64,000 nucleotides of DNA from Pseudomonas viridiflava (GCF_003702045.1 NZ_RBTP01000029.1:1-64000); one strand, 5' to 3'. Shown: positions 47,057 to 60,705, counted from the first letter of the stretch. The notes: generated by a model not told the origin, from the sequence alone. Numbers and translations are program-made.

Positions 47057-48025
47057 ATGTCCCACACCATTCGCGCAATGTTTCCCACATTGTTTTTGTC
47101 GCTGATCGTACCTTGCGCCCTGCCCGTGATGGCGGCCGAGCCTGCCAAAGACGCCGTCGAGGCTCCCGTCGAGCGTGCGCCATTGCCAAGCCGCGGGCAG
47201 GAAGATGCCATCGCCCTTGAGCGTCAATTGCCCAAGCAAGATCAGCAACAGCTGCAGGCGGGCGACGAAAGCTTTCTCGCCCTCTGGAAACCGGCCAATA
47301 GCGACGAGCCCCAAGGCACCGTGATTATTCTGCCGGGGGCCGGTGAGTCCCCGGACTGGCCTGACGTGGTGGGCCCGCTGCGCTATAAGTTTCCGAATGT
47401 CGGTTGGTCAAGCTTGAGCGTCACCCTGCCGGATGCGCAGGACAATGCGCTGATGCCACGCGAGCCTGACACGGCGAGCGGCGATGCCGGTGCCGAAAAA
47501 TCCAAGGAAGCGCCGAAGGATGCCGCCGCCAAGGACACTGCAGTGACCGCCGACGCAGAAGCTCAGGCCACTGCTGACGCCGCCAAAGCGGCTGCCGATG
47601 AAGAACGCAACAAGGCGCAGGCCGAGCGGGTCTTTGCCCGCATTGACAGCGCGATTGCGTTCGCACAGCAGAACAAAGCCCACAGCATCGTGTTGCTCGG
47701 ACACAGCAGCGGCGCTTACTGGGCAACGCGCTACATGAGCGAGCGTGCATCACCTCTGGTCCAAAAGCTGGTGATGGTCGCTGCACGCGAGCCGCTCGAC
47801 ATGTCGCCTTCCTTGCTGGACATGGTGCCGACGCTCAAGGTCAACACAGCCGACTTCATTTATAAAAACCCACCCCAGCCAGCTGCAACCGCACGGCTGC
47901 AAGCCAGCAAACGTGCCAAAGGACCGGGCTTCACGCAAGTCGGCCTGATCAACAGCGCGGGCAACGCAGAAACCGAGCAGGAACAAATCTTCCGACGGGT
48001 TCGCGGCTGGATCGAGGCTAAATAG
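47057..48025 (+). CDS. DUF3530 family alpha/beta-hydrolase-like protein
   Basis: 322 residues with a signal peptide (PALPVMAAEP cut region). It belongs to the DUF3530 group with an alpha/beta-hydrolase fold; the nucleophile elbow GHSSGAYWA is readable. A long Ala/Lys/Asp-rich insert (about residues 140-200) breaks the domain. Exported. Function unknown. Convergent with the DjlA-like gene across a REP pair. Confidence 0.8.
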   Translation: MSHTIRAMFPTLFLSLIVPCALPVMAAEPAKDAVEAPVERAPLPSRGQEDAIALERQLPKQDQQQLQAGDESFLALWKPANSDEPQGTVIILPGAGESPDWPDVVGPLRYKFPNVGWSSLSVTLPDAQDNALMPREPDTASGDAGAEKSKEAPKDAAAKDTAVTADAEAQATADAAKAAADEERNKAQAERVFARIDSAIAFAQQNKAHSIVLLGHSSGAYWATRYMSERASPLVQKLVMVAAREPLDMSPSLLDMVPTLKVNTADFIYKNPPQPAATARLQASKRAKGPGFTQVGLINSAGNAETEQEQIFRRVRGWIEAK

Positions 48026-48080
48026 GTCGGGATATCTTTATCGTTTGAAACGCGCTGTCGCGCAACAAACACCGACCATT

Positions 48081-48170
48081 GTGGGAGCGGACTTGTCCGC
48101 GAATATGGCACTTCGGCCGCTGCATCTTCGTCAGATGTACCGGCCTTTTCGCGGGCAAGTCCGCTCCCAC
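48081..48170. repeat. Paired REP elements (inverted)
   Basis: GTGGGAGCGGACTTGTCCGC and GCGGGCAAGTCCGCTCCCAC face each other across a short spacer between two convergent genes. They probably stabilise mRNA ends. Confidence 0.92.
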
Positions 48171-48211
48171 GAAAACCGTTCTTATTCAGCACACACCCAG
48201 GCGCAGCACAG

Positions 48212-49680
<1,469 letters not shown>

Positions 49681-49690
49681 TCAAAATGAG

Positions 49691-50716
49691 TCAAACGGCG
49701 GTCTCGGCCGGCTGCTGCAGGCTGGTCAGCAACTGACCCAACTGCGCCAGCTCCGGACGTCGTGAAAGAACGGCTTCTATATAGGCGAAAAAGCGCGGAA
49801 CGTCGCCCAGATAACGCGGTTTGCCATCGCGGTGACAAATGCGTGCGAAGATCCCAATGACCTTCAGATGACGCTGCACACCCATCAGGTCGCTGGCACG
49901 TTCGAACGCTGCAAAATCGTCATGAACCGGAATGCCCAACACACGGGCCTTGTCCCAATATGTCTGCAACCATTCGGTGACACGCTCCTGAGGCCAGCTC
50001 AAGAACGCGTCCTTGAACAGACAGGTAATGTCATAAGTGACCGGTCCGTACACGGCGTCCTGAAAGTCCAGAACCCCCGGATTGGGCTCACTGATCATCA
50101 GGTTACGGGGCATGTAGTCGCGGTGCACCAGCACTTTGGGCTGGATCAGCGCGCTTTCGATCAACAGTTCGCTGGCCTGCTGCCAATCCGCCCGTTGGGC
50201 CTCGTCCATCTCGATGCCCAGGTGACGCTTCACATACCACTCGGGAAACAGCTCAAGCTCACGGCGCAGCAACGCCACGTCATAACTGGGCAGCGGCGCG
50301 TCCATCGGCAGTTGCTGATACGCCAGCAATGCGTCGATGGCGTTGGCAAACAGCGCCTCTGCGTTATCGGCATCGATCACGTCCAGATAAGTCTGACGAC
50401 CCAGATCATTGAGCAGCAAAAAGCCTTGCGTGAGGTCTTCGGCATAAATTTTAGGAACATTTATGCCGGACTTTTCCAATAAATGAGCGATATCCACAAA
50501 CGGTTTGCAGTTTTCCTGGGGTGGAGGTGCATCCATCACAATAAAAGTTCGCCCCTCGCCTTCCCAACGGAAATAACGACGAAAACTGGCATCGCTACTG
50601 GCCGCAGTCAACGTGGCCGGGGGTACGGCGCCCCAATTTTGCGCCGTGAACAGCGCTGGCAACTGCTCATCGAGCCAAAGTTTCAGGGATTGCAGGCGTA
50701 TATCTTGATCTGGCAT
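49691..50716 (-). CDS. amgK: N-acetylmuramate/N-acetylglucosamine kinase
   Basis: 341-residue aminoglycoside-phosphotransferase-fold kinase. The catalytic loop is VLVHRDYMPRNLM and the DFxD-like motif is VLDFQDAVYGP. It phosphorylates MurNAc at C1 for MurU. It is divergent from lptD and 40 bp upstream of murU; the pair is conserved in Pseudomonas. Confidence 0.93.
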   Translation of the reverse strand: MPDQDIRLQSLKLWLDEQLPALFTAQNWGAVPPATLTAASSDASFRRYFRWEGEGRTFIVMDAPPPQENCKPFVDIAHLLEKSGINVPKIYAEDLTQGFLLLNDLGRQTYLDVIDADNAEALFANAIDALLAYQQLPMDAPLPSYDVALLRRELELFPEWYVKRHLGIEMDEAQRADWQQASELLIESALIQPKVLVHRDYMPRNLMISEPNPGVLDFQDAVYGPVTYDITCLFKDAFLSWPQERVTEWLQTYWDKARVLGIPVHDDFAAFERASDLMGVQRHLKVIGIFARICHRDGKPRYLGDVPRFFAYIEAVLSRRPELAQLGQLLTSLQQPAETAV

Positions 50717-50845
50717 TACAAGGGTCTCCGACGGCGCTAGCCGTCAAGCGGGTCATGCTTTATTATCCGGAATCTTTTTCAGCCCATCGAGAGGCGTGCG
50801 GCCCCCCCGCGGGCAGATGGCGCGCAGGAAGCCCGGACTAATAAG

Positions 50846-53650
50846 ATGGCATTGAAATCCCCCGCGTTTCGTAAAAAATTTCCGTTGCTCGTAACCGGCA
50901 GTCTGCTGGCGATGCAACCTCTGGCCACTCAGTTCGTGGTTGCCGCGGAACAGTATGACTGCTCAGTCTCTGCTTCGGGTGCCTGGAACTGTGCGCCGAA
51001 ATCCGGCACCGCTGCCGTTGAACTGCCTCCGCGCCCCGTGCATAGCACGACGTCGGTCAGTTCCAACGGCACTGTGACCTCGGAAAGCACTTCCGCCGGC
51101 GAACCGGTTGCGACGACGCAACTGGTGACCGAGGCCAAGGGCAAAGGCCTGAAGTCGCGTAGTGCTGACTACAGTCACCTCGATTGGGTTCCTCGTGAAA
51201 AGCTCACCGCAGCACAACTGGCCGAAACCGGCCCGTATTGCTCGGGTGCCTACGTAGAGCCGATTCGCCCGGGCATGGACGACAAGACGAAAATGAGCGA
51301 TGCACCGATGTTTGTCGGTGCAAAAGCCTCGCGTTACGAGCAGGAAGCACAAGTTGCGACCCTGGCTGGTGACGTCGTGTTGCGTCAAGGCAGCATGCAG
51401 GTTCAGGCTCAGGAAGCCGCCCTGCATCAGGCCGAAAACCGTGGCGAGCTGAACGGTGACGTGCGTCTGCGTGACAACGGCGCGCTGATCGTCGGCGACA
51501 AGGCAGAACTGCAACTCGACACCGGTGAAGCCCGTGTCGATAACGCCGAATACGTCCTGCACAAGTCGAACATTCGCGGTAACGCGCTGTACGCCAAGCG
51601 TGCCGAGAACGCGATCATTCGTCTCAAGGACGGCACGTACACCACGTGCGAGCCGAACAGCAACGCCTGGACGCTCAAAGGCAACAACATCACGCTGAAC
51701 CCGGCGACCGGTTTCGGCACCGCGACCAACGTGACGCTGCGGGTCAAGGACGTACCGGTTCTCTACACGCCGTACATCTACTTCCCGATCGACGACCGTC
51801 GTCAGTCCGGCTTCCTGCCACCTAGCTTCTCTACCAGCACCGACACCGGCTTCATGCTGGTCACGCCGTACTATTTCAACCTGGCACCGAACTACGACGC
51901 CACCTTGTACCCGCGTTACATGGCCAAGCGCGGCATGCTGATGGAGGGCGAGTTCCGCTACCTGACCAAAAGCAGCGAAGGCCAGTTCGGCGGTGCTTAC
52001 CTGAACGACGAAGACGACGAGCGCAAGCTGCAGTCCGATTACGACAAGACGCGCTGGATGATCAACTGGCAGCACACAGGCGGGCTTGATTCGCGCTGGC
52101 TGACCAAGGTCGATTACACCGACATCAGCGATCCTTATTATTTCCAGGATCTGGAAACGGATCAGATTGGCGTAGCCAGAACTGACTTCATCAACCAGCA
52201 GGGCTCCCTGACCTATCGTGGCGATAACTACAGGGCAGTGTTCAACGCTCAGGCCTACAAGCTGGCAACCGTCGCGAGCATCACGCCTTATAACAGTCTT
52301 CCGCAGATCACCTTTGACGGTACGCTGCCTTTCAATCCGGGCGGCTTAAAGTTCGACTACAAAACCGAAGCGGTTCGGTTCGAACGTGACTTGCGTGATG
52401 GTAATTTTCTTGATGAGAACGGTGGACCGTTCAATGCCGATGGCACCATCGGCACGCCTAGACTGGACAGAAACGTGGCAGGCCTGGCCCGCGCCAATGG
52501 CGACCGCCTGAATCTGGCTCCATCCGTGAGCCTACCGATGAACTGGACCTACGGGTTCCTGACGCCAAAGCTCAAGTACGTTTATACCCAGTACGATCTG
52601 GATCTGGACAGTCAAGGCAAAAATACCTTGCTGGCTGGCGAAGAGTACAACAGCAGCCAAAGCCGCAGCGTACCAATCTTCAGCGTCGACAGCGGCCTGT
52701 ACTTCGACCGCAACACGCAATGGTTCGGTAAAGATTATCGTCAGACGCTGGAACCGCGCCTGTTCTATCTCTACGTTCCTGAAAAAGATCAGAGCGATAT
52801 CCCGGTATTCGACACAGGTGAAAGTACGTTCAACTTCGCGTCTCTGTTCCGTGATAACCGCTTCAGCGGCTCGGACCGTATTGGTGATGAGAACAAGCTG
52901 TCGCTGGGTATCACCAACCGCTGGATCGAAGACAACGGTTTCGAACGTCAGCGCTTCAGCATCGGTCAGGCGCTGTACTTCAAGGACCGCAAGGTGCAAC
53001 TCCCAGGCATCGTGTTCGCAGACCGCGACGACGCCAAAGCCAATGTTTCACCTTACGCGCTTGAATACGAATACCACTACAACCGTGACTGGCGCTTCTC
53101 ATCGGATTTCAACTGGGATCCGGACAGCAAGAGCACCCGCTCGGGCAGCGCAATGTTCCACTACCAGCCTGAAGACAACCCGAACAAGGTCGTCAACTTC
53201 GGCTACCGCTATCGTAACGACCAGGTCCGCTTCGACCAGACAACTGGCCGCTGGACCGTGGGCGGTGGTGATTACGGCTCGCCAGGTGATCGGAACTACG
53301 TGAAGGACTACTACAAGATCCAGCAGCATGATTTCTCGGTCATCTGGCCGGTCATCCCGCAGTGGAACCTCATCAGCCGCTGGCAGTATGACTACAACCG
53401 TGACCGTACCATCGAGGCCTTTGGTGGCTTCGAATACGACAACTGCTGCTGGAAACTGCGTTTGATCAACCGCTACTGGATTGATTACGACGAGTTCAGC
53501 CAGGAAGCGCCTCAGAACGAAAAAGGCGACCACGGCATATTCCTACAAATCGTGTTGAAGGGACTCGGCGGCGTGACCGGCGCCAAAGTAGAGAGCTTCC
53601 TCGACAAAGGCATCCAAGGTTATCGTGAACGTGAAGACCAAGCTTTCTGA
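50846..53650 (+). CDS. lptD: LPS-assembly outer membrane protein LptD
   Basis: 934 residues. Signal peptide, N-terminal region with a Cys pair ([13 protein letters not shown]), LptA-like jelly-roll (about residues 155-260) and a large beta-barrel with the C-terminal CC pair in YDNCCWKL needed for the disulfide switch. It inserts LPS into the outer leaflet with LptE. First gene of an lptD-surA-pdxA-rsmA run; it overlaps surA by 26 bp. Confidence 0.95.
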   Translation: MALKSPAFRKKFPLLVTGSLLAMQPLATQFVVAAEQYDCSVSASGAWNCAPKSGTAAVELPPRPVHSTTSVSSNGTVTSESTSAGEPVATTQLVTEAKGKGLKSRSADYSHLDWVPREKLTAAQLAETGPYCSGAYVEPIRPGMDDKTKMSDAPMFVGAKASRYEQEAQVATLAGDVVLRQGSMQVQAQEAALHQAENRGELNGDVRLRDNGALIVGDKAELQLDTGEARVDNAEYVLHKSNIRGNALYAKRAENAIIRLKDGTYTTCEPNSNAWTLKGNNITLNPATGFGTATNVTLRVKDVPVLYTPYIYFPIDDRRQSGFLPPSFSTSTDTGFMLVTPYYFNLAPNYDATLYPRYMAKRGMLMEGEFRYLTKSSEGQFGGAYLNDEDDERKLQSDYDKTRWMINWQHTGGLDSRWLTKVDYTDISDPYYFQDLETDQIGVARTDFINQQGSLTYRGDNYRAVFNAQAYKLATVASITPYNSLPQITFDGTLPFNPGGLKFDYKTEAVRFERDLRDGNFLDENGGPFNADGTIGTPRLDRNVAGLARANGDRLNLAPSVSLPMNWTYGFLTPKLKYVYTQYDLDLDSQGKNTLLAGEEYNSSQSRSVPIFSVDSGLYFDRNTQWFGKDYRQTLEPRLFYLYVPEKDQSDIPVFDTGESTFNFASLFRDNRFSGSDRIGDENKLSLGITNRWIEDNGFERQRFSIGQALYFKDRKVQLPGIVFADRDDAKANVSPYALEYEYHYNRDWRFSSDFNWDPDSKSTRSGSAMFHYQPEDNPNKVVNFGYRYRNDQVRFDQTTGRWTVGGGDYGSPGDRNYVKDYYKIQQHDFSVIWPVIPQWNLISRWQYDYNRDRTIEAFGGFEYDNCCWKLRLINRYWIDYDEFSQEAPQNEKGDHGIFLQIVLKGLGGVTGAKVESFLDKGIQGYREREDQAF

Positions 53651-54953
53651 TTGTCTGCGCCCGCTGATGCTGGGCGCGTTACTCCTGAGCGGCGCCGTGC
53701 ATGCGGCGGTTCAACCTCTGGACAGTGTCGTGGCCATCGTCGACAACGACGTGATCATGAAAAGCCAGATGGACCAGCGTGTGCGTGAAGTTCAGCAAAC
53801 CATCGCCAAGCGCGGGTCGGGTGTACCGCCAGCCGAAGCACTGCAACAGCAGGTCCTGGAACGTCTGATTCTGGAAAACCTGCAGTTGCAAATCGGCGAG
53901 CGTTCCGGCATTCGCGTCACTGACGAAGAACTGAACCAGGCCATCGGCACCATCGCTCAGCGCAACAACATGAGCGTTGATCAGTTCCGGGCTGCACTGG
54001 CCCACGACGGTCTGTCGTACAACGATGCACGCGAGCAGGTTCGTCGCGAGATGATCATCAGCCGTGTTCGCCAGCGTCGTGTGGCCGAGCGTATCCAGGT
54101 CTCCGAACAGGAAGTGAAAAACTTCCTGGCCTCCGACCTGGGCAAGGCTCAGTTGTCCGAAGAGTTTCACCTGGCCAATATCCTGATCGCCACGCCTGAC
54201 AGTGCATCGTCCGATGCCATCCAGGCCGCAGCGCGCAGGGCCAAAGACATCTACGACCAGTTGAAGAAAGGCGCCGACTTCGCACAGATGGCAATTGCCA
54301 AATCGTCGAGCGAAAGCGCGCTGGAAGGCGGCGACATGGGCTGGCGCAAGGCAGCTCAATTGCCACCTCCATTCGGCGACATGCTCAGCTCGATGCCTGT
54401 GGGTGACGTGACGCCTCCAGCGCGCACACCGGGCGGCTTCATTATCCTCAAGCTGCTGGAAAAGCGCGGCGGCCAGGGTCAGGCTCAGATGCGCGATGAA
54501 GTGCATGTGCGCCACATCCTGATCAAGCCAAGCGAAATCCGCAGCGAAGAAGAAACCAAGCGTCTGGCAGCCAAGCTGTATGACCGCATCGAAAACGGCG
54601 AAGACTTCGGCGAACTGGCCAAAAGCTTCTCGGAAGATCCTGGCTCAGCGCTTAACGGCGGCGACCTGAACTGGGTTGACCCCAATTCGCTGGTTCCCGA
54701 GTTCCGCGAAGTCATGGCAGAAACGCCTCAGGGCGTGGTGTCCAAACCGTTCAAGACCGCTTACGGCTGGCACGTACTGGAAGTCCTGGGCCGTCGCGCC
54801 ACGGACGCCACCAGCCAGGCCCGTGATCAGCAAGCTCTGAACGTATTGCGTAACCGCAAATACGACGAAGAGCTGCAAACGTGGTTGCGTCAGATCCGTG
54901 ACGAAGCCTACGTCGAAATCAAGCTTCCTGGCGCAGCCCAGGCTGCTCAGTGA
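53625..54953 (+). CDS. surA: Periplasmic peptidyl-prolyl isomerase/chaperone SurA
   Basis: 442 residues with a signal peptide cut near VHAAVQPL. An N-terminal chaperone domain (about residues 30-175) and two parvulin domains (about 180-285 and 290-390) follow; markers include [13 protein letters not shown] and [11 protein letters not shown]. It folds outer-membrane proteins such as LptD. GTG start, with a second GTG two codons later. Overlaps lptD. Confidence 0.95.
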   Translation: MNVKTKLSDCLRPLMLGALLLSGAVHAAVQPLDSVVAIVDNDVIMKSQMDQRVREVQQTIAKRGSGVPPAEALQQQVLERLILENLQLQIGERSGIRVTDEELNQAIGTIAQRNNMSVDQFRAALAHDGLSYNDAREQVRREMIISRVRQRRVAERIQVSEQEVKNFLASDLGKAQLSEEFHLANILIATPDSASSDAIQAAARRAKDIYDQLKKGADFAQMAIAKSSSESALEGGDMGWRKAAQLPPPFGDMLSSMPVGDVTPPARTPGGFIILKLLEKRGGQGQAQMRDEVHVRHILIKPSEIRSEEETKRLAAKLYDRIENGEDFGELAKSFSEDPGSALNGGDLNWVDPNSLVPEFREVMAETPQGVVSKPFKTAYGWHVLEVLGRRATDATSQARDQQALNVLRNRKYDEELQTWLRQIRDEAYVEIKLPGAAQAAQ

Positions 54954-55939
54954 AACCAAAGCGCTTCGCACTGACACCCGGCGAGCCGGCCGGCATAGGT
55001 CCTGACCTTTGCCTGCTGCTCGCCACGCAACCTCAGCCACACCCCCTGATTGCCATTACCAGCCGTGACCTGCTCCTTGAGCGGGCCGCGCAGCTGGGTG
55101 TGGCCGTCAACCTGATCGACGTATCTCCTGATGCCCTCCCCGACGTACCCGCGCCCGCTGGCGGCCTGTATGTCTGGGATACGCCGCTGGGGGCGCCAGT
55201 GGTCACCGGCCAACTGAACACGGCCAACGCCGGGTTTGTGCTGCAGACCCTGACCCGCGCCGGACAGGGCTGCCTCGACGGCCTGTTCAGCGGCATGATC
55301 ACCGCCCCGGTACACAAAGGTGTGATCAATGAAAGAGGCTTTGCCTTCTCCGGTCATACCGAATTTCTCGCTGAACTGACCCACACCGAACAAGTGGTGA
55401 TGATGCTGGCAACCGGTGACCTGCGTGTCGCGCTGGTGACCACTCACCTGCCGCTGCGCGACGTGGCCGATGCCATCACATCGGATCGTCTGGAGCGCGT
55501 CACACGCATTCTGCACGCCGACCTCGTGAACAAGTTTGGCATCCCTCACCCGCGCATCCTGGTGTGCGGCCTCAACCCTCATGCTGGCGAAAGCGGGCAT
55601 CTGGGCCGTGAGGAAATCGACATCATCGAACCGACTCTGGAGCGTCTGCGCAGCGAAGGGCTGGATTTACGCGGCCCGCTGCCTGCCGACACTCTGTTTA
55701 CCCCCAAATATCTGGAGCACTGCGATGCGGTGCTGGCGATGTACCACGACCAAGGCCTGCCTGTACTCAAGTACAAAGGCTTTGGTGCCGCCGTCAATGT
55801 GACGCTTGGCCTGCCGATCATCCGCACGTCTGTCGATCACGGCACCGCGCTGGACCTGGCAGGCAGCGGCAAAATCGACACCGGCAGCCTGCATGTGGCA
55901 CTGCAAACCGCCTACCAGATGGCCGAGACCCCTTCATGA
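54950..55939 (+). CDS. pdxA: 4-hydroxythreonine-4-phosphate dehydrogenase
   Basis: 329-residue NAD-dependent enzyme of pyridoxal phosphate synthesis. Markers are [12 protein letters not shown] at the N-terminus, [10 protein letters not shown] and the metal-binding [15 protein letters not shown]. The GTG start overlaps the surA stop (GTGA), and the stop overlaps rsmA. Confidence 0.95.
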   Translation: MKPKRFALTPGEPAGIGPDLCLLLATQPQPHPLIAITSRDLLLERAAQLGVAVNLIDVSPDALPDVPAPAGGLYVWDTPLGAPVVTGQLNTANAGFVLQTLTRAGQGCLDGLFSGMITAPVHKGVINERGFAFSGHTEFLAELTHTEQVVMMLATGDLRVALVTTHLPLRDVADAITSDRLERVTRILHADLVNKFGIPHPRILVCGLNPHAGESGHLGREEIDIIEPTLERLRSEGLDLRGPLPADTLFTPKYLEHCDAVLAMYHDQGLPVLKYKGFGAAVNVTLGLPIIRTSVDHGTALDLAGSGKIDTGSLHVALQTAYQMAETPS

Positions 55940-56742
55940 CCGAGCTATACCAACACCGGGCGCGCAAGCGCTTCGGGCAGAACTTCCTGCACGACGCAGG
56001 CGTTATCGACAAGATCCTGCGCGCCATCCGCGCAAAGCCGGAAGACCACCTGCTGGAAATCGGTCCGGGTCAGGGCGCATTGACGGAAGGCCTGCTCAAC
56101 AGTGAAGCCCGTCTGGATGTCGTGGAACTGGACAAGGACCTGATCCCGATCCTCAACAGCCAGTTCGCCGGCAAGCCGAACTTCAACCTGCATCAGGGCG
56201 ATGCACTGAAGTTCGACTTCAACAGCCTCGGTGCCGAACCGCGCAGCCTGAGGGTCGTGGGCAATCTGCCGTACAACATCTCCACGCCGCTGATCTTTCA
56301 TCTGTTGCAGAACGCCAGCCTGATTCGCGACATGCACTTCATGCTGCAAAAGGAAGTGGTCGAGCGCCTGGCCGCAGGACCCGGCGGTGGCGATTGGGGT
56401 CGTCTGTCGATCATGGTCCAGTACCACTGCCGCGTGGAGCATTTGTTCAATGTCGGGCCTGGCGCGTTCAACCCGCCGCCAAAAGTGGATTCGGCCATCG
56501 TTCGTCTGGTGCCTCACGAAACCCTGCCCCACCCTGCCAAGGACCACCGCCTGTTGGAGCGCGTCGTACGCGAAGCCTTCAACCAGCGCCGCAAGACCCT
56601 GCGCAATACGCTCAAGCTGTTATTGAGCAGCGACGACATTACCGCTGCCGGCGTGGACGGCAGTCTGCGTCCGGAGCAACTGGACCTGGCCGCCTTCGTT
56701 CGCCTGGCCGACAAGCTCGGCGAGAAACCCGTAGCGGAATAA
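55936..56742 (+). CDS. rsmA: 16S rRNA dimethyladenosine transferase
   Basis: Methylates A1518/A1519 of 16S rRNA. 268 residues. [14 protein letters not shown]-binding [10 protein letters not shown] and the catalytic motif NLPYN are present. Overlaps pdxA by 4 bp; a gap of 127 bp separates it from apaG. Confidence 0.96.
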   Translation: MTELYQHRARKRFGQNFLHDAGVIDKILRAIRAKPEDHLLEIGPGQGALTEGLLNSEARLDVVELDKDLIPILNSQFAGKPNFNLHQGDALKFDFNSLGAEPRSLRVVGNLPYNISTPLIFHLLQNASLIRDMHFMLQKEVVERLAAGPGGGDWGRLSIMVQYHCRVEHLFNVGPGAFNPPPKVDSAIVRLVPHETLPHPAKDHRLLERVVREAFNQRRKTLRNTLKLLLSSDDITAAGVDGSLRPEQLDLAAFVRLADKLGEKPVAE

Positions 56743-56869
56743 GCAGGGGCGACACGTAAACGGCGAACGGCCATTCGTCATTTTCCGTTTACTTGTCCTA
56801 GACTGATGCTTCTCAGACTGTGTATCGAGTACTCCGGTTTTTTTCGCTATAGATTTCAAGGCCTACTGA

Positions 56870-57250
56870 ATGTCCGATTCCCGTTATAAGGTCGACGTCA
56901 GCGTCGTCACGCGTTTTCTCTCAGAGCAGTCGCAACCCGAGCAGAACCGCTTCGCTTTTGCCTACACCATCACGGTCCAGAATAACGGCCAGTTGCCCGC
57001 CAAGCTGCTGTCCCGACACTGGGTCATCACCGACGGGGACGGCCATGTCGAGGAAGTGCGCGGCGAAGGTGTTGTGGGCCAGCAGCCGTTGATCAAGGTC
57101 GGGCAAAGCCACACCTACAGCAGCGGCACGGTGATGACCACCAAGGTCGGCAACATGCAGGGCTCCTATCAGATGCTGGCCGAAGACGGTAAACGCTTCG
57201 ACGCCATCATCGCCCCCTTCCGCCTTGCCGTACCGGGTGCCCTTCACTGA
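56870..57250 (+). CDS. apaG: ApaG protein
   Basis: 126 residues. The motif [20 protein letters not shown] and the Gly-rich [18 protein letters not shown] are typical of ApaG. Beta-sandwich protein associated with divalent-metal and oxidative stress traits. Stop and apaH start overlap (TGATG). Confidence 0.94.
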   Translation: MSDSRYKVDVSVVTRFLSEQSQPEQNRFAFAYTITVQNNGQLPAKLLSRHWVITDGDGHVEEVRGEGVVGQQPLIKVGQSHTYSSGTVMTTKVGNMQGSYQMLAEDGKRFDAIIAPFRLAVPGALH

Positions 57251-58152
57251 TGGCGGTGTACGCCGTCGGCGACCTGCAAGGTTGCCTAGATCCGTTGAAG
57301 TGCCTGCTTGACGATGTTTGCTTTGATCCTGAAAAGGACAGACTGTGGCTGGTGGGCGATTTGGTCAACCGGGGCCCGCAGTCGCTGGAAACGCTTCGCT
57401 TCCTTTACGGCATCCGGCAATCGCTGGTCTGCGTGCTGGGCAATCATGACCTGCACCTGCTGGCGGCCTCACGCAGCATCGAACGGCTCAAGAAAGGCGA
57501 CACCCTGCGCGAAATCCTCGAAGCCCCCGATAGGGATTCCTTATTGGGCTGGATTCGCCAGCAAAAGCTGATGCACTTCGACGAACACCGCAACGTGGCC
57601 ATGGTTCACGCCGGGATCGCGCCGCAATGGTCAGTAAAAAAAGCACTCAAGCACGCCGCAGAAGTCGAGCACGCGTTGCAGGATGACAACCTTTACGAGC
57701 CGTTTCTGGACGGCATGTATGGCAACGAGCCGGTCAAATGGGACAACGCGCTGAGCGGCGTTACACGGCTGCGGGTCATCACCAATTACTTCACACGCAT
57801 GCGCTTCTGCACCAGCGACGGCAAGCTCGACCTCAAGGGCAAGGAAGGCGTCGAAACCGCCAAGCCTGGTTACGCCCCCTGGTTCAGCCACGCGAACCGC
57901 AAGGCCCGCTCGGTGAAAATCATCTTCGGGCACTGGGCAGCACTTGAAGGCCGTTGTGATGAGCCGGGCGTCTTTGCTCTGGACAGCGGCTGTGTGTGGG
58001 GCGGATCAATGACGCTGCTCAACGTCGATACCCTTGAACGTCATCAATGCAATTGCGATGCTGTCGGCCACGTAGCAACATCGACCGTTACCCGACTACC
58101 GGCCGACGCCAGCCATCATCAGCCGCCACAGGCTCAGGAGCCCAACCAATGA
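57250..58152 (+). CDS. apaH: Diadenosine tetraphosphatase
   Basis: Symmetrical Ap4A hydrolase, 300 residues. The phosphoesterase motifs [18 protein letters not shown] and VHAGIAP are all present. The tail beyond about residue 265 is Thr/Pro/Gln-rich and poorly conserved. Overlaps glpE by 4 bp. Confidence 0.95.
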   Translation: MAVYAVGDLQGCLDPLKCLLDDVCFDPEKDRLWLVGDLVNRGPQSLETLRFLYGIRQSLVCVLGNHDLHLLAASRSIERLKKGDTLREILEAPDRDSLLGWIRQQKLMHFDEHRNVAMVHAGIAPQWSVKKALKHAAEVEHALQDDNLYEPFLDGMYGNEPVKWDNALSGVTRLRVITNYFTRMRFCTSDGKLDLKGKEGVETAKPGYAPWFSHANRKARSVKIIFGHWAALEGRCDEPGVFALDSGCVWGGSMTLLNVDTLERHQCNCDAVGHVATSTVTRLPADASHHQPPQAQEPNQ

Positions 58153-58469
58153 CCGAATTCAAACGCATCCCTCCCGAACAGGCCCAGGCCCTGCGCGAGC
58201 AAGGTGCTGTCGTGGTCGATGTTCGTGACGCACAGACCTTCGAAAGCAATCACATTCCCGACTCGCAGCATCTGGATAACCATTCGATTGCCGACTTCAT
58301 TGCCAAGGCCGATCTGGATAAACCCCTTGTTGTGATCTGCTACCACGGCAACTCCAGCCAGAGCGCAGCCGCCTATCTCGTGGGTCAGGGGTTCTCGGAC
58401 GTGTACAGCGTGGACGGCGGTTTTGAGCTGTGGCGCACGACGTTCCCGGCGGAAACCGCGCAAGGCTGA
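58149..58469 (+). CDS. glpE: Thiosulfate sulfurtransferase GlpE
   Basis: 106-residue single-domain rhodanese with the active-site Cys loop [12 protein letters not shown] and [18 protein letters not shown]. The ATG overlaps the apaH stop and AGGAG precedes it. About 285 bp follow before prkA, with a short hairpin CCCGCG/CGCGGG at 58496-58512 and no evident gene. Confidence 0.93.
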   Translation: MTEFKRIPPEQAQALREQGAVVVDVRDAQTFESNHIPDSQHLDNHSIADFIAKADLDKPLVVICYHGNSSQSAAAYLVGQGFSDVYSVDGGFELWRTTFPAETAQG

Positions 58470-58755
58470 TAAAAAATATTTTTATGACAGTCGATCCCGC
58501 GTTCTACGCGGGCTCGCGCCCGAACTGACGAACGGTCAGCCCGTCTTCTCGCTCATCCCTTCTTTATCTTTCCGAATCCGAACTATCCTTAGCCTAGGCC
58601 ATCCGAAATCAGGGGAGAGCCGGTACACCGGCGCGTGGGTCATCGGTAGTTACTTTTATGGTGTTCTGGGGGGTAAACGGCATCTGGATACTCAGCTGCT
58701 GCCAGCATCGACTGACGATCCGCCGCCGGCTCAACGTATCGAGCGAGGTGACGTC

Positions 58756-60678
58756 ATGAGTATTTTTAGCCACTTCCAACAACGCTTTGAAACCACACGT
58801 CAGGAAGAGCTCTCGCTGCAGGAGTATCTTGAGTTCTGCAAACAGGATCGCAGCGCATACGCCTCGGCCGCAGAACGTCTGCTGCTGGCGATAGGCGAAC
58901 CTGAGCTGGTGGACACCTCCGCCAACTCGCGGCTGTCGCGAATTTTCTCCAACAAAGTGATACGTCGCTATCCGGCGTTTGCTGACTTCCACGGAATGGA
59001 AGAATGCATCGACCAGATCGTGTCGTACTTCCGCCATGCCGCCCAAGGCCTGGAAGAAAAGAAGCAGATTCTTTATCTGCTCGGACCGGTTGGCGGTGGT
59101 AAGTCGTCGCTGGCTGAAAAACTCAAGCAACTGATTGAAAAAGTCCCCTTCTATGCCATCAAGGGCTCGCCGGTTTTCGAGTCGCCATTGGGCCTGTTCA
59201 ATGCCAATGAAGACGGCGCCATTCTTGAAGAAGATTTCGGCATTCCGCGGCGCTACCTGAGCACCATCATGTCGCCGTGGGCAACCAAGCGTCTGGCTGA
59301 GTTTGGGGGCGACATCAGCCAGTTCAAGGTCGTGAAACTCTATCCGTCGGTTCTCAACCAGATCGCAGTGGCCAAGACGGAACCGGGCGATGAAAACAAC
59401 CAGGACATTTCTGCACTGGTCGGTAAAGTCGATATCCGCAAACTGGAAGAATTTCCACAGAACGATGCCGACGCCTACAGCTACTCGGGCGCGCTCTGCC
59501 GGGCCAACCAGGGCCTGATGGAATTCGTCGAGATGTTCAAGGCGCCGATCAAGGTGCTGCACCCTCTGCTGACCGCCACCCAGGAAGGCAACTACAACAG
59601 CACCGAGGGGCTGGGCGCGATCCCGTTCACCGGTATCTTGCTGGCGCACTCCAACGAATCGGAATGGCACAGTTTCCGTAACAACAAGAACAACGAAGCC
59701 TTCATCGACCGTATCTACATTGTGAAGGTGCCTTATTGCCTGCGAGTCAGCGACGAGATCAAGATCTACGACAAGCTGCTGTTCAACAGCTCCTTGTCCA
59801 AAGCCCATTGCGCCCCGGACACGCTGAAGATGCTGGCGCAGTTCACCACCCTGTCGCGCCTCAAAGAACCGGACAACTCCAACATCTACTCCAAGATGCG
59901 GGTGTATGACGGCGAGAACCTCAAGGACACCGACCCGAAAGCCAAGTCGATTCAGGAATACCGCGACAGTGCGGGCGTCGACGAAGGCATGAACGGTTTG
60001 TCGACCCGCTTTGCGTTCAAGATTCTGTCCAAGGTGTTCAACTTCGATCCGCATGAAATCGCGGCCAACCCCGTGCATCTGCTCTATGTACTGGAACAGC
60101 AGATCGAACAGGAGCAGTTCCCGGCCGAGACGCGCGAGCGCTATCTGCGTTTCATCAAGGAGTATCTGGCGCCGCGCTATATCGAGTTCATCGGCAAGGA
60201 GATCCAGACCGCGTATCTGGAATCCTACAGCGAATACGGGCAGAACATTTTTGACCGCTACGTGCTGTACGCAGACTTCTGGATTCAGGATCAGGAATAC
60301 CGCGATCCGGAAACCGGTGAGATTCTCAACCGTGTGGCATTGAACGAGGAACTGGAAAAGATCGAAAAACCGGCCGGCATCAGCAACCCGAAAGATTTCC
60401 GCAACGAGATCGTCAACTTCGTGCTGCGCGCCCGCGCCAACAACAATGGCAAGAACCCGACCTGGCTCAGCTACGAGAAGCTGCGCGTGGTGATCGAGAA
60501 AAAAATGTTCTCCAACACCGAGGATCTTCTGCCGGTCATCAGTTTCAACGCCAAGGCCAGTAAGGAGGACCAGCAGAAGCACAACGACTTCGTCACTCGA
60601 ATGGTTGAACGGGGCTACACCGATAAACAGGTACGTCTACTCTCCGAATGGTATCTGCGCGTACGCAAGTCGCAGTAA
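58756..60678 (+). CDS. prkA: PrkA-type serine protein kinase (AAA family)
   Basis: 640 residues. AAA domain with the Walker A GPVGGGKSS (about residue 110) followed by a C-terminal kinase-like domain. In E. coli YeaG it is a nutrient-starvation kinase or protease-like AAA. Start at MSIFSHFQQRF with GAGCGAGG before it; the frame extends upstream to 58423 but without homology. First gene of the conserved prkA-yeaH-spoVR set. Confidence 0.94.
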   Translation: MSIFSHFQQRFETTRQEELSLQEYLEFCKQDRSAYASAAERLLLAIGEPELVDTSANSRLSRIFSNKVIRRYPAFADFHGMEECIDQIVSYFRHAAQGLEEKKQILYLLGPVGGGKSSLAEKLKQLIEKVPFYAIKGSPVFESPLGLFNANEDGAILEEDFGIPRRYLSTIMSPWATKRLAEFGGDISQFKVVKLYPSVLNQIAVAKTEPGDENNQDISALVGKVDIRKLEEFPQNDADAYSYSGALCRANQGLMEFVEMFKAPIKVLHPLLTATQEGNYNSTEGLGAIPFTGILLAHSNESEWHSFRNNKNNEAFIDRIYIVKVPYCLRVSDEIKIYDKLLFNSSLSKAHCAPDTLKMLAQFTTLSRLKEPDNSNIYSKMRVYDGENLKDTDPKAKSIQEYRDSAGVDEGMNGLSTRFAFKILSKVFNFDPHEIAANPVHLLYVLEQQIEQEQFPAETRERYLRFIKEYLAPRYIEFIGKEIQTAYLESYSEYGQNIFDRYVLYADFWIQDQEYRDPETGEILNRVALNEELEKIEKPAGISNPKDFRNEIVNFVLRARANNNGKNPTWLSYEKLRVVIEKKMFSNTEDLLPVISFNAKASKEDQQKHNDFVTRMVERGYTDKQVRLLSEWYLRVRKSQ

Positions 60679-60705
60679 TGGCAGCGGCAAGCGGCAGGCT
60701 GTAAA

